A stretch of 64,000 nt of DNA, taken from NCBI GenBank assembly GCA_944327105.1, contig CALVGN010000052.1, positions 1 through 64,000 of the forward strand. Direction: 5' to 3'. Under the pieces are notes generated by a model. It was not told the origin of the DNA. It made no database searches and saw nothing but the letters and a program-made list of their open reading frames with translations. This document shows, one piece after another, positions 53,052 through 62,597 of the stretch; within the stretch, counting starts at the first letter, position 1; each line of letters opens with the position of its first letter. The stretch is from an uncultured Erysipelotrichaceae bacterium (lineage in GTDB: Bacteria; Bacillota_I; Bacilli_A; Erysipelotrichales; Erysipelotrichaceae). Position numbers and translations under genes: made by a program.

Positions 53052-54530
53052 ATGACTCAGTTTCTCAACACACTCAATGACCTGCTTTGGGGTCCACCAC
53101 TCATCATTTTGATGTTATTTACCGGTGCCTACTTCACCATTCGCAGCGGCTTCTTCCAGGTCGTCCATATCAAAACCATCTTCTCCCATACGTTAGGGAT
53201 CCTATTCAAAGGCAAAGATGATGCGGATGAATCCAAAAAGGGTTTACTGACTCCCTTTGAAACCATTGCGACCGCAGTCGGTTCCACCGTGGGTTATGGG
53301 AATATCGCTGGTGTGGCCACCGCAGTGACCACCGGTGGTCCCGGTGCTGTGTTTTGGATGTGGTTGACCGCATTTTTAGGAATGATGATCAAACAAGTCG
53401 AAGTGACCTTAGCCGTCTATTTCAGGAGAACCGATGAAGAAGGCAATCCTTATGGCGGCCCGACCTACTACATGGAACGAGGGTTAGGTCAAGTGCATCA
53501 TTGGGGAAAGAAGTGGATCATTCCGGCGGTGGTTTTCGGTTGCGGGATATTCTCTACATTCTTCATTACCGCCAGCAACTATACCACCAGTGAAGTGATC
53601 GCCAATTCATTCCATATCCCGCAGGAAATCGCTGCATTTGGCATCCTATGTGCCGTCTATTTTCTCGTTTGGGGTGGTGCAAAACGCCTCAGTCGGATTT
53701 TCACGAAACTGGTTCCGATCATGAGTATCGGATATTTGATCGCCGGTTTGATCGTGATCGGCATGCATATCGATAACTTACTTCCAACATTGTCAGCGAT
53801 TTTTACCAATGCCTTTACCGGCACAGCTGCCATGGGCGGGTTTGCCGGTGCGGCCGTGGCACAGGTCATTTCCACCGGTATGGCGCGCAGTGTTTACAGC
53901 AATGAAGCCGGTTGGGGTACCAGTCCGATGGTCCATGCTTCCGCCAAGACTTGGCATCCGGTAGAGCAAGGTTTATGGGGCAGTTTTGAAGTGTTTGTCG
54001 ATACATTTATCGTGTGCTCCATCACCGCGTTGACGGTATTGATCAGCGGGGAATGGACCTCTGGTGCGACCAATGCCACATTGGCACTGAATGTATTTAC
54101 CGATTCGTTTGGCACGATCGGTATGGTCTATATCGTTGCGACCATGCTGGTATTCCAGTTGACCACCAGTGGTGGATGGTATGTCTATTACCAAGCAGTA
54201 TTGCGTCATCTGGCGAAAAACAATCCCAAGCTGAAGAAAACATTATTGACGATCTTCCGTAATTTCTATGCGATCCCTGGTTTTTTGATCACGTTATTCA
54301 TTCTGCATGTTTCTGATCTTTCGATCTGGACATTGGTGGATATCACATCAGCGATCCCGACATTTATCAATGTGGCAGTGATCCTGCTTTTGAGCAATAC
54401 GTATTTCAAATTACTCAAAGACTACAAGGCACGAGTGTTCCATCAAGGGGAAGTGGATCCAAATTTTGCATTATTCTACGAAGATAAGCCGGAAGTCAAA
54501 GCAGCGTTACAACGCGGGGAGGATATTTAA
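53052..54530 (+). CDS. AGCS-family amino acid:cation symporter
   Basis: A 492-residue sodium/amino-acid symporter of the alanine or glycine:cation family. About ten helices are present, and family motifs GSTVGYGNIAGVATAVTTGGPGAVFWMW and ARSVYSNEAGWGTSPM are seen in part. AGCS proteins classically carry Ala or Gly. Here the gene sits behind a lysine riboswitch, so lysine or a related compound is a plausible substrate (inference). The downstream amidohydrolase begins at the next base after its stop, so they are one operon. Confidence 0.93.
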   Translation: MTQFLNTLNDLLWGPPLIILMLFTGAYFTIRSGFFQVVHIKTIFSHTLGILFKGKDDADESKKGLLTPFETIATAVGSTVGYGNIAGVATAVTTGGPGAVFWMWLTAFLGMMIKQVEVTLAVYFRRTDEEGNPYGGPTYYMERGLGQVHHWGKKWIIPAVVFGCGIFSTFFITASNYTTSEVIANSFHIPQEIAAFGILCAVYFLVWGGAKRLSRIFTKLVPIMSIGYLIAGLIVIGMHIDNLLPTLSAIFTNAFTGTAAMGGFAGAAVAQVISTGMARSVYSNEAGWGTSPMVHASAKTWHPVEQGLWGSFEVFVDTFIVCSITALTVLISGEWTSGATNATLALNVFTDSFGTIGMVYIVATMLVFQLTTSGGWYVYYQAVLRHLAKNNPKLKKTLLTIFRNFYAIPGFLITLFILHVSDLSIWTLVDITSAIPTFINVAVILLLSNTYFKLLKDYKARVFHQGEVDPNFALFYEDKPEVKAALQRGEDI

Positions 54531-56162
54531 ATGGTGACGTTATATACCAATGGTCATATTTTTGATGGAAATGGATGGATCGAAGCGTTTGCAGTGGATG
54601 GTTCGACCATTGTTGCGACGGGTCGTACCACTGCATTGATCCAACAATATCCAAAAGCTACCATTGTCGATTTGAATCATCATTTTGTATCGGCTGGTTT
54701 CAATGATTCCCATATGCATGTACTCAACTATGGATATGGTTTGGCTTCATTGCAACTTGCTGAACATACACAATCGTTGAAACAATTGCAACAATATGTT
54801 CGCGATGAGATCCATCATCGCAATATCCCATCCGGACGATGGGTGAGGGGACGTGGTTGGAACCATGATTTCTTTGAGGATGACCAACGTTTTCCAACCC
54901 GATATGATCTTGATCAAATTTCGACGGATCATCCCATTTGTCTGGTACGTGCCTGCGGGCACGCCTGTGTGGTCAATTCGTTAGCATTGGAGTTGATCCA
55001 TGTCACAAAAGATACCCCTCAACCAAACGGTGGTGCATTCGATGTGGATGAACATGGAGAACCATTGGGGATTTTCCGAGAAAACGGATTGGATATAGTC
55101 TATCAAGCGTTACCGAAACCCAGTATCGACGAATTGGAAGAGATGTTGGAAAATGCGATGCATCATCTCAATGCCTATGGTGTGACCAGTGCGCAAACGG
55201 ATGACTTCGTCGTTTTCCATGGTTTAGACTATCACGATGTCATTACCGCGTATCAAAACTTGGAAGCCAAAGGGAAGATGAGTGTACGGATCTATGAACA
55301 GAACCATTTCACCAATCCCCACGATTTATCTCAATTTTTGAGTGAAGGACGCAATACCGGGATCGGATCCTTTTGGTTCAAATATGGGCCATTGAAAATG
55401 CTGGGAGATGGCTCATTGGGTGCTAGAACGGCTTATTTATCTCAACCTTATGCAGATGATGGTTCAACCCATGGCATTGCTGTTTATGATCAAACCACCT
55501 TCAATCAAATGATCGATCTAGCGCATCGAAGTGGCATGCAGATCGCGATCCATGCCATTGGTGATGCGATCATGGATCGCATCATGAATGCCATGGAATC
55601 GTCCATGACTTCCCATCCACGTTGCGATGCCCGTCATGGGATCATCCATTGTCAGATCATGCGTCCGGATCAATATCAACGCATGAAGGCCTTGGATCTG
55701 CATGCCTATATCCAATCCATCTTCCTGGATTATGATATCGGGATCGTCAACCAACGTGTCGATCCGTTATTGGCAGCATCCTCCTATGGTTTCCATACGA
55801 TGCAACGTATCGGATTGCATGTGTCCAATGGTAGTGATTGTCCGGTCGAATTACCCAATGGTATGGTAGGGATCCAATGTGCCGTTACACGCAAGTCGGT
55901 CCATCATGATTATGGTGTTTATCGACCGGAAGAGGCCATGAGTGTGGCGGATGCTATTCGCTCATTCACCATTGAAGGCGCACATGCCTCGTTTGAAGAA
56001 GGGATCAAAGGATTGATCGCACCGGGATATCTGGCAGATTTTGTGATCTGGAGCGATGATCCGTTTATGGTTGAACCACAGCAGATCCATACGATCCATC
56101 CATTACAAACGTATGTCAATGGAACATGTGTCTATGGTCAAAACCATATTGACAATCAATAG
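54531..56162 (+). CDS. YtcJ-like amidohydrolase
   Basis: A 543-residue metal-dependent amidohydrolase 3 family enzyme. The barrel's metal site shows DSHMH near residue 60, IHAIGDA near 340 and NGSDCPVE near 435. Substrate is unknown. It starts immediately after the AGCS symporter stop, within the lysine-riboswitch operon, so it may hydrolyse an imported lysine-containing or N-acyl compound; this is a guess from context. An exact palindrome (54598) encodes DGSTIVATG. Confidence 0.85.
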   Translation: MVTLYTNGHIFDGNGWIEAFAVDGSTIVATGRTTALIQQYPKATIVDLNHHFVSAGFNDSHMHVLNYGYGLASLQLAEHTQSLKQLQQYVRDEIHHRNIPSGRWVRGRGWNHDFFEDDQRFPTRYDLDQISTDHPICLVRACGHACVVNSLALELIHVTKDTPQPNGGAFDVDEHGEPLGIFRENGLDIVYQALPKPSIDELEEMLENAMHHLNAYGVTSAQTDDFVVFHGLDYHDVITAYQNLEAKGKMSVRIYEQNHFTNPHDLSQFLSEGRNTGIGSFWFKYGPLKMLGDGSLGARTAYLSQPYADDGSTHGIAVYDQTTFNQMIDLAHRSGMQIAIHAIGDAIMDRIMNAMESSMTSHPRCDARHGIIHCQIMRPDQYQRMKALDLHAYIQSIFLDYDIGIVNQRVDPLLAASSYGFHTMQRIGLHVSNGSDCPVELPNGMVGIQCAVTRKSVHHDYGVYRPEEAMSVADAIRSFTIEGAHASFEEGIKGLIAPGYLADFVIWSDDPFMVEPQQIHTIHPLQTYVNGTCVYGQNHIDNQ

Positions 56163-56177
56163 TTGAATTATCAAACT

Positions 56178-56217
56178 GAAATGCAGGTGGTCCAACCACC
56201 TGCATTTCAAGTTTTAA
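56178..56217 (+). terminator. terminator after the amidohydrolase
   Basis: A 14-bp stem (GAAATGCAGGTGGT with its complement) around CCA, followed by AAGTTTT. The centre GGTCCAACC matches the iterated-palindrome core. Confidence 0.75.
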
Positions 56218-56230
56218 AGGAGCAGTAGAC

Positions 56231-56956
56231 ATGATCGAAATCCAACATGTATCCAAACAATACGTAGCCAATACCAAAGCCGTCGATGATCTGGATTTCA
56301 CCGTCCATAACGGTGAAATCTTCGGTTTTATCGGAGAAAACGGTGCCGGTAAAAGTACCACCATCCATATGATCAGTGGCATTCTTGAACCCGATGCAGG
56401 GGACATATTGCTCGATGGTCATTCCATCATCACCGATCCAGTCGAAGCCAAACGCACCTTTGGTTATGTATCCGATAACCCGGACTTTTTCATGGGCATG
56501 AAAGCCATCCAGTATCTCAATCTCGTTGCCGATATTTATAATGTCGATGCAACCACCCGAAAAACCAATATTCTTTCTATGGCGCAAACATTCGAACTGG
56601 ATCAATTGCTCAACAATCCCATTTCTTCATATTCGCATGGGATGCGCCAGAAACTAATGATCATTGCCGCATTATTGCATGAACCCAATAACTGGATCAT
56701 GGATGAACCGTTAGTTGGACTGGATCCAAAAAGTCAGCATGATACCAAGCAGATGATGAAAGATCACGCCGCCAAAGGTCACAGTGTGTTTTTCAGCACC
56801 CATGCTTTGGAGGTGGCTGAAAAACTATGTGACCGTATCGGCGTGATCCATCATGGTAAATTACTCTTTATCGGTACATTGGAACAATTGCGTGCGCAAT
56901 ATGATGCCACCATGTCGTTGGAAGATCTGTTTTTGGAGATGACGGAACATGCATAA
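56231..56956 (+). CDS. ABC transporter ATPase
   Basis: A 241-residue ABC ATPase: Walker A GENGAGKST, signature SYSHGMRQK, Walker B WIMDEPLVGLDP, H-loop FSTHAL. The class resembles the ATPases of ABC-2 exporters or bacteriocin/drug efflux. AAAGGAG precedes the ATG. It overlaps the permease gene by 8 bases. Substrate unknown. Confidence 0.92.
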   Translation: MIEIQHVSKQYVANTKAVDDLDFTVHNGEIFGFIGENGAGKSTTIHMISGILEPDAGDILLDGHSIITDPVEAKRTFGYVSDNPDFFMGMKAIQYLNLVADIYNVDATTRKTNILSMAQTFELDQLLNNPISSYSHGMRQKLMIIAALLHEPNNWIMDEPLVGLDPKSQHDTKQMMKDHAAKGHSVFFSTHALEVAEKLCDRIGVIHHGKLLFIGTLEQLRAQYDATMSLEDLFLEMTEHA

Positions 56957-58631
56957 TATCCTGTTATTAACCAAAGTATTGCTCAAAGGCCAGTTTCAAG
57001 GGATGGTCAATGCCACAACGATGCATGGTGCAACCAAGAAAAAACCATCGAAGGGTGCAAAGATCGCCATGGGTGTTGCGTATGTCGTTCTGTTTGGCTA
57101 TTTGATCGCAGGATTTACGTTTTTGTTCAGTGGGATCAATACCATGGCCATCACCTATCAATTGCCGCAACTATCCCTGATGATCTTGTTGATCATGGTG
57201 TTATCCATCGGTTTGTTCATGATGGTTTTTGCGATGGTATCCACGTTATATTATGATCAAACCACCTCCATATTGCTGCCACTCCCTTTAAGTGCAACAC
57301 AAATACTGGCAGCGCGAAGTATCGTATTGCTGATCGATGTCTGGATGCTTGTGATATTGCTTGCGATCGGCCCCTTGTTGATCAGCACAATTCAACTTGG
57401 TTTAACCATCGTTCAGTTTGTTTTATTGGTATTCATGATATTCACCATCTGCATCATTCCAAGTTGCATTTTAGGTATTTTATTGATGCTGATCATGCGC
57501 TACAGTCGGATTTTTTACAATAAGAAACGTGTTCAGCTGATCGCATTTTTATTATTTTTCGCTATTTATTTTATCTTCTTGAATCAACTTGGTTCTTCCA
57601 CCACTGCCATGGATGATGCATCCGTCTCTGTCACACTGTTATCCACGATATCCCAAACCATCGGATCTTGTTATCCACCGCTTCGTTTGGCGTTAAATAC
57701 CGTGATGGCACCATCGTTTATCGATGGTTTGACCAAGTTTATGATCTACATTGGTTTAACCATTGCAACAGTATGGATCTACTTCAAAGTTGGTCAAACC
57801 ATTTATCTTAAAGGTTTGGTTGCCTCCATGCTCAATGGTGGCAAACGAAAAGTCAGCCGTGTCAGGGATCGTCTGTTTCAAAAACATCACCCAATCTATG
57901 GGTATATCCAAAAAGAACTCCATACGATCTTTTCTTCTGCAACATTCATTATCCAGATGGTCGCACCAGTATATCTTCTGACAGGGATCATGTTGGTGAG
58001 CATCGGTATTGGAATTACCCAAGGTGAGACCGACCTGTTTGAATTGATTACAATGCTACGCAGTTTAGGTATCGATCAATGGATCGCATTTATGATCTGT
58101 GCATTTGTTTTATTCATTGCCAGTATGGATTATTGTGCCGGTGTGATGATCAGCAAGGACGGACAATGCGCATCCTGGATGCGCACGATCCCGATGAGCG
58201 CATTGGATCAAAGCATTGCCAAACTCATTACGGCCATGTTGATCCGCATGCCCTTGATTTTATTAGCTTGTGTGGTCGCACCATTATTTCAAGTGGTTGA
58301 ACCATTGAGCGCTTTGACGATGTTTTTTATCCTGGTCGCCCATATGGTGGTTTGTGATGTCTTTGGATTATGGAACGATGCGCGAAAACCCTATCTCAAC
58401 TGGACCAGTGAGATCCAAGCCGTCAAAAACAATACCAAGGTGTTGGTCGGCATGTTGTTCAATTTACTGGCTGCATTGATTTTTGGCGGTGTCTATTATC
58501 TGCTTTTATCAATGATATCGAAACGTCTGATGGTTGAAACCATGATGATGCTTTTGGCTACTGTTATCATTGTGCTCACGCTTTTGATCCAGCGAAAAGT
58601 CGGGTCTCATCTGCTCGATGCCGTACACTAA
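56949..58631 (+). CDS. ABC transporter permease, large ABC-2-like
   Basis: A 560-residue polytopic membrane protein with about twelve helices arranged in two sets, separated by a basic cytoplasmic loop (about residues 290-320). It pairs with the upstream ATPase through an 8-base overlap. Size and layout match large Firmicute permeases of unknown substrate. Five palindrome-related copies lie in the gene (57397, 57724, 57751, 57790, 58530). Confidence 0.85.
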   Translation: MHNILLLTKVLLKGQFQGMVNATTMHGATKKKPSKGAKIAMGVAYVVLFGYLIAGFTFLFSGINTMAITYQLPQLSLMILLIMVLSIGLFMMVFAMVSTLYYDQTTSILLPLPLSATQILAARSIVLLIDVWMLVILLAIGPLLISTIQLGLTIVQFVLLVFMIFTICIIPSCILGILLMLIMRYSRIFYNKKRVQLIAFLLFFAIYFIFLNQLGSSTTAMDDASVSVTLLSTISQTIGSCYPPLRLALNTVMAPSFIDGLTKFMIYIGLTIATVWIYFKVGQTIYLKGLVASMLNGGKRKVSRVRDRLFQKHHPIYGYIQKELHTIFSSATFIIQMVAPVYLLTGIMLVSIGIGITQGETDLFELITMLRSLGIDQWIAFMICAFVLFIASMDYCAGVMISKDGQCASWMRTIPMSALDQSIAKLITAMLIRMPLILLACVVAPLFQVVEPLSALTMFFILVAHMVVCDVFGLWNDARKPYLNWTSEIQAVKNNTKVLVGMLFNLLAALIFGGVYYLLLSMISKRLMVETMMMLLATVIIVLTLLIQRKVGSHLLDAVH

Positions 58632-58642
58632 CCTGCACATTG

Positions 58643-58656
58643 ATGGTTGAAACCAT
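58643..58656. repeat. palindrome ATGGTTGAAACCAT upstream of greA
   Basis: N4 form of the iterated palindrome between the ABC permease and greA, just upstream of the presumed greA promoter. Confidence 0.8.
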
Positions 58657-58723
58657 TGCAATCCATGCCCACAATGCAAAGAGCTATGCTAAAATAGTCG
58701 CGCAAAACAAAGGAGAGTAACCC

Positions 58724-59209
58724 ATGAGTGTCAATACAAACCAGGATGAAAAGATTTATGTCACTGCCGAAGGTCTGGCCGATCTTCAAAATGAATACGA
58801 TAATCTCGTTCACGTCGAACGTGCACATGTCATCGAAGAGTTGAAAGAAGCACGTGCCCAGGGTGACTTGAGTGAAAATGCGGACTACGATGCCGCGCGT
58901 GACAAACAAGCCCATATCGAAGAGCGCATCAAACAGCTGGAAAACATGCTCAAACATGTCGAGCTGATCGATGAAAAGCAAAAAGGTGCCAAGATCGTGC
59001 GTATCGGTTCCACGGTGACGGTGGAAGAGCTGGATACCCAAAGCGAATATACCTACAGCATCGTGGGCAGTGTCGAAGCCGATCCGTTAAACGGAAAACT
59101 GAGCAACCAGACACCGTTAGCTGCAGCGATTTTGGAACATAAAGTCAATGATGTGGTCACGGTGAATGTGGATGAACCGTATCAGGTCAAAATCATAAAA
59201 ATCAAATAA
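58724..59209 (+). CDS. greA: transcription elongation factor GreA
   Basis: Binds RNA polymerase in the secondary channel and stimulates cleavage of backtracked RNA. The coiled-coil tip carries GDLSENADYDAA with the key acidic residues; a C-terminal FKBP-like domain follows. 161 residues. AAAGGAG before the ATG. Terminator follows. Confidence 0.97.
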   Translation: MSVNTNQDEKIYVTAEGLADLQNEYDNLVHVERAHVIEELKEARAQGDLSENADYDAARDKQAHIEERIKQLENMLKHVELIDEKQKGAKIVRIGSTVTVEELDTQSEYTYSIVGSVEADPLNGKLSNQTPLAAAILEHKVNDVVTVNVDEPYQVKIIKIK

Positions 59210-59226
59210 TTTTCACCGTCCGAATC

Positions 59227-59265
59227 AACACCCTTCGTCTCTTAAGAGATGAAGGGTGTTTTGAT
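59227..59265 (+). terminator. greA terminator whose 3' arm carries the comEA ribosome site
   Basis: ACACCCTTC / GAAGGGTGT stem plus an inner TCTTAAGAGA loop stem and then TTTT. The GAAGGGTGT arm also lies 9 bases before the comEA ATG at 59267. Confidence 0.8.
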
Positions 59266-59266
59266 T

Positions 59267-59725
59267 ATGGGATATTTGTTTATCATTGGTTTGACCATTG
59301 CATTGACATTGGTTTCGTTTACACCGATTTCCACCAGTGGATTGAATCGTAAGACCATCGATATCACCATTGCACCATGCAATGGGGATATCGAAATCAA
59401 AACGGTCGATGCCTATACCACATTGGATCAGTTGATCGATTTTCATGATTCAAATTATGATCTTTCATCACTGAATCCTTCCATGATCCTTTCCCATGGG
59501 GATTACATCACATTGCCCTGTGTGGTTGAAACCACTAAAATATCGATCAATACCGCAGATTTGGAAACATTGATGCAATTGCCCGGGATCGGGCAATCCA
59601 CCGCACAGGCGATCATTGATTATCGTAATGCCAATGGTTTGTTTCAAACTATTGAACAATTGATGGAAGTACCGGGGATCAAGGAAGGGAAATTTGAACC
59701 ATTGAAGGATCAAATATGTCTTTGA
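59267..59725 (+). CDS. comEA: ComEA-like competence DNA receptor
   Basis: Membrane-anchored DNA-binding protein of the competence pathway. An N-terminal membrane helix, then a spacer with SLBB-like features, then a helix-hairpin-helix DNA-binding domain (ISINTADLETLMQLPGIGQSTAQAI and following VPGIKEGKF). 152 residues from the ATG at 59267; an ATG at 59249 lies inside the greA terminator. It overlaps comEC. Confidence 0.88.
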   Translation: MGYLFIIGLTIALTLVSFTPISTSGLNRKTIDITIAPCNGDIEIKTVDAYTTLDQLIDFHDSNYDLSSLNPSMILSHGDYITLPCVVETTKISINTADLETLMQLPGIGQSTAQAIIDYRNANGLFQTIEQLMEVPGIKEGKFEPLKDQICL

Positions 59726-61632
59726 AACGATGGTTCGACCATCAATTGGATGTGGGGTTATATCCATTAACGTTGATCAGTGTCTTCTTGTGCATGGTTC
59801 ACCCCCAGGCATATTGGGTGGTTTGGGTCATTGGATGCATCTATTGGATCTATCGAAAGATGAGTTTGATGATGCTATGCTGGACGTTGATCGGATTATG
59901 GTTTCGACCACAGGATGTTTTGGTTGAAACCACTCAACTCAATAATGATCCTGTCACAGTCGTGTCTATCCATACCTCCAGTGTATTGGTGAACAGTGAG
60001 TATGGATATTGCTATGTCATCAGTGATGATTTTTATCCGATTGGTACCCGCTTGTTGATCCATGGTGAATTGACCCCATCGAATCAATCGTCTTCGTTTT
60101 ATGGATTTGATTCATCCACCTATAATCGCAAGAAAGGGATCGTGGGATCTGTCTTTGATCCCACGATCATGACCAATGGTTCGACCATCTCCATCGAAGG
60201 ATCGATCCAAACCAAATTGATCGAATGGTTGGGTGAAGAAAAGGGAAGGGCACTTATCGATGTATTATGGTTCAACCAAACCCAGGATACATTATGGTTA
60301 TTTGCTTCGTCGTATGTCTATATTACCTTGATCCATGGATTGATCCGTTTATTGTCCTTTGGTTTAACCAAAAAATACTGTGATCGTATTCAGATGATCT
60401 TAACCATAACCTGTGGGCTTTGTTTTGGGTTTTCTTTTGTATTGATCCGTCAACTTGTTCGTTTGGCATTATCCTTTATCCAGATGGATCGCATCCATCG
60501 CTTTTCAATCACCATTCTTGTATGGTTAGTGATATGCAATGGTTATACCACCGCCATCGGTTTTCTCTTCCCGTTTCTGTATTATTGGCTTTCGTTGATG
60601 GGCAAGTTGGATCGAAGCAAATCGATGCTGGTCTCTTTATTCATCCAAGGGATCACATTGCATCAGATCAATCTTTTGTCGATCCTTTCATTTAAAATCA
60701 CCCGAGTCATCACCGCGATGGTTTTTGTCATGGATATTTTCAATATCTGCAGTGGCAATGGTATCGACCATTCAAGTTTGAATCGATTCAACGATAGTTT
60801 GATCTTGTATGGATCACCATTGGGATATGGTTTGATCATTTATCTTGCGATTTATGGTCTATTTCAACGGATGAAATATCACCCGATGCTGATGGTATGC
60901 ATTTATCTTCTCTTTACATATCAGGGATGGTTTCAACCAACAGTATCCATGTATTGCATCAATGTTGGACAGGGCGATGCGACGTTGATCAAGGATAAAT
61001 TCAATCAAACGGTCATACTGGTGGATACTGGAAAAGCCAGTGCATATGATGATCTGACCACTGCGCTATATGGTTATGGCATTACCCATATCGATGCACT
61101 GTTCATTACCCATGATGATGCTGACCACAGTGACAACAAAGAAGCCATTATCCAAGATTTTGATGTGGATCAATGCATCGATACGGCATTTGATACCGTG
61201 ATGATCAACACCATACCGGTAACCAATCTCAACCCAGGTGGGTATGATAATGCCAATGACAATTCTTTGGTCCTTTTATTTGAAGTCAATGGTCAAACCA
61301 TATTGCTTCCCGGTGATATATCCGCTTCTGTGGAAGCGGATATATTCACCAATCTGGATATAAACGTGGATATTTTCAAAGCCAGTCATCATGGTTCATC
61401 TACCGGTAACAGTGAATTATTGATCCATACCATAAAGCCCCATTACATCATTTATTCCGCCGGTTCTCCCGCTTATTATGGCCATCCCGCACAATCCGTG
61501 CGACAGATCGCTCAATCGAATAAAATAGTGCAACTGAATACCTATACAGATGGGGATATACAATTCCATTTCTTCCATGGTTTGACCATGGTATGGACTT
61601 CAAGTGGACAATATGATGTCTATCTTTCTTGA
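59716..61632 (+). CDS. comEC: ComEC/Rec2 DNA channel protein
   Basis: Polytopic membrane channel thought to carry single-stranded DNA into the cell. An N-terminal part with helices and an OB-like soluble region is followed by the Competence domain (about residues 190-390). A C-terminal metallo-beta-lactamase-like domain carries INVGQGDATLI, VDTGK, THDDADHSDN and SHHGSSTGNS. 638 residues is a little shorter than many ComEC proteins. It overlaps comEA by 10 bases. Palindromes are very dense here (59730, 60176, 60768, 61289, 61577 and one-mismatch copies). Confidence 0.93.
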   Translation: MSLKRWFDHQLDVGLYPLTLISVFLCMVHPQAYWVVWVIGCIYWIYRKMSLMMLCWTLIGLWFRPQDVLVETTQLNNDPVTVVSIHTSSVLVNSEYGYCYVISDDFYPIGTRLLIHGELTPSNQSSSFYGFDSSTYNRKKGIVGSVFDPTIMTNGSTISIEGSIQTKLIEWLGEEKGRALIDVLWFNQTQDTLWLFASSYVYITLIHGLIRLLSFGLTKKYCDRIQMILTITCGLCFGFSFVLIRQLVRLALSFIQMDRIHRFSITILVWLVICNGYTTAIGFLFPFLYYWLSLMGKLDRSKSMLVSLFIQGITLHQINLLSILSFKITRVITAMVFVMDIFNICSGNGIDHSSLNRFNDSLILYGSPLGYGLIIYLAIYGLFQRMKYHPMLMVCIYLLFTYQGWFQPTVSMYCINVGQGDATLIKDKFNQTVILVDTGKASAYDDLTTALYGYGITHIDALFITHDDADHSDNKEAIIQDFDVDQCIDTAFDTVMINTIPVTNLNPGGYDNANDNSLVLLFEVNGQTILLPGDISASVEADIFTNLDINVDIFKASHHGSSTGNSELLIHTIKPHYIIYSAGSPAYYGHPAQSVRQIAQSNKIVQLNTYTDGDIQFHFFHGLTMVWTSSGQYDVYLS

Positions 61633-61646
61633 TGTATAATGAATCC

Positions 61647-62597
61647 ATGAATCATGTGTTGATCGGAGATGATGATTATTTGATCGAACAGGCATTGCAA
61701 AAGTGTCTGGATGATGAAAATCAAAGTGAAGCGGATATTGAATATTACGATGGTTTGACCATGCCATTAACCATTGAAGATATCATGGAAGCCATCAGTA
61801 CCGTTTCATTATTTTCAAACAAAAAGATCGTAGTCGTCACCCATCCATTATTTGTCAACACCAAGGATGAAAAAGGCACTGCCGCTCTTCAACGTTATTA
61901 TTTGCATCCAGATTACAGTGTTTCCTTGATCTTTGTATTCAAAGATGGAATCGACCAGCGTAAAACCATGGTCAAAACCATCCTGAAACATTCCAATGTC
62001 ATCCATCTGGACAGTGTGGATGACATTGGAAAGCGCAAACTGGTTTCAACCATGCTCAACGATAAAGGCATCCATCTTTCCCAACCTTTAAAAGAAGCGT
62101 TGCTTTCTCGACTCGCGAACGATGGTTATACCATTGCCAAAGAAATCGATAAATTATCGTTATATGGTCCAATCCATACCATCGACGAAATCAACACCCT
62201 GATATCCCCGCCATTGGAAAGCAGTGCCTATGCGTTAAGTGATGCCATTGCTTCCCGTGATTTTGCCAAAGCCATTTCCATTTATCGTGATCTGATCCGC
62301 CAGGGCAACCAGGCGGTTGCCCTGGTGGCTTTACTGGCCACCAATTTCCGCTTTTATTACCAGGTATTGGTACTTCAAGACCAAAATATGGATGATGCGA
62401 CCATCGCGGATGTGTTGCATATCAAAAAAGGACGCATTTTCTATGCATCCAGAATCTTGAATCACTTAACTGTTTTTAAAGCCGATACTGTGATCCGCTT
62501 ATTGGCAGATCTGGATCAATCCATCAAACAAGGGCGCATCGAGCCCAATTTCGGTTTTGAAGTGATGTTGCTTAAACTCAAAGAGGCCTTAATATGA
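61647..62597 (+). CDS. holA: DNA polymerase III delta subunit
   Basis: Clamp-loader delta subunit. Family features: N-terminal NHVLIGDDDYLIEQAL, KKIVVVTHPLF, and the typical C-terminal helical domain (ALVALLATNFRFYYQVLVLQ). About 316 residues. The ATG at 61647 is preferred over upstream starts, though no strong ribosome site is seen. Located directly after comEC, as in many Firmicutes. Exact palindromes at 61750 and 62122. Confidence 0.92.
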   Translation: MNHVLIGDDDYLIEQALQKCLDDENQSEADIEYYDGLTMPLTIEDIMEAISTVSLFSNKKIVVVTHPLFVNTKDEKGTAALQRYYLHPDYSVSLIFVFKDGIDQRKTMVKTILKHSNVIHLDSVDDIGKRKLVSTMLNDKGIHLSQPLKEALLSRLANDGYTIAKEIDKLSLYGPIHTIDEINTLISPPLESSAYALSDAIASRDFAKAISIYRDLIRQGNQAVALVALLATNFRFYYQVLVLQDQNMDDATIADVLHIKKGRIFYASRILNHLTVFKADTVIRLLADLDQSIKQGRIEPNFGFEVMLLKLKEALI

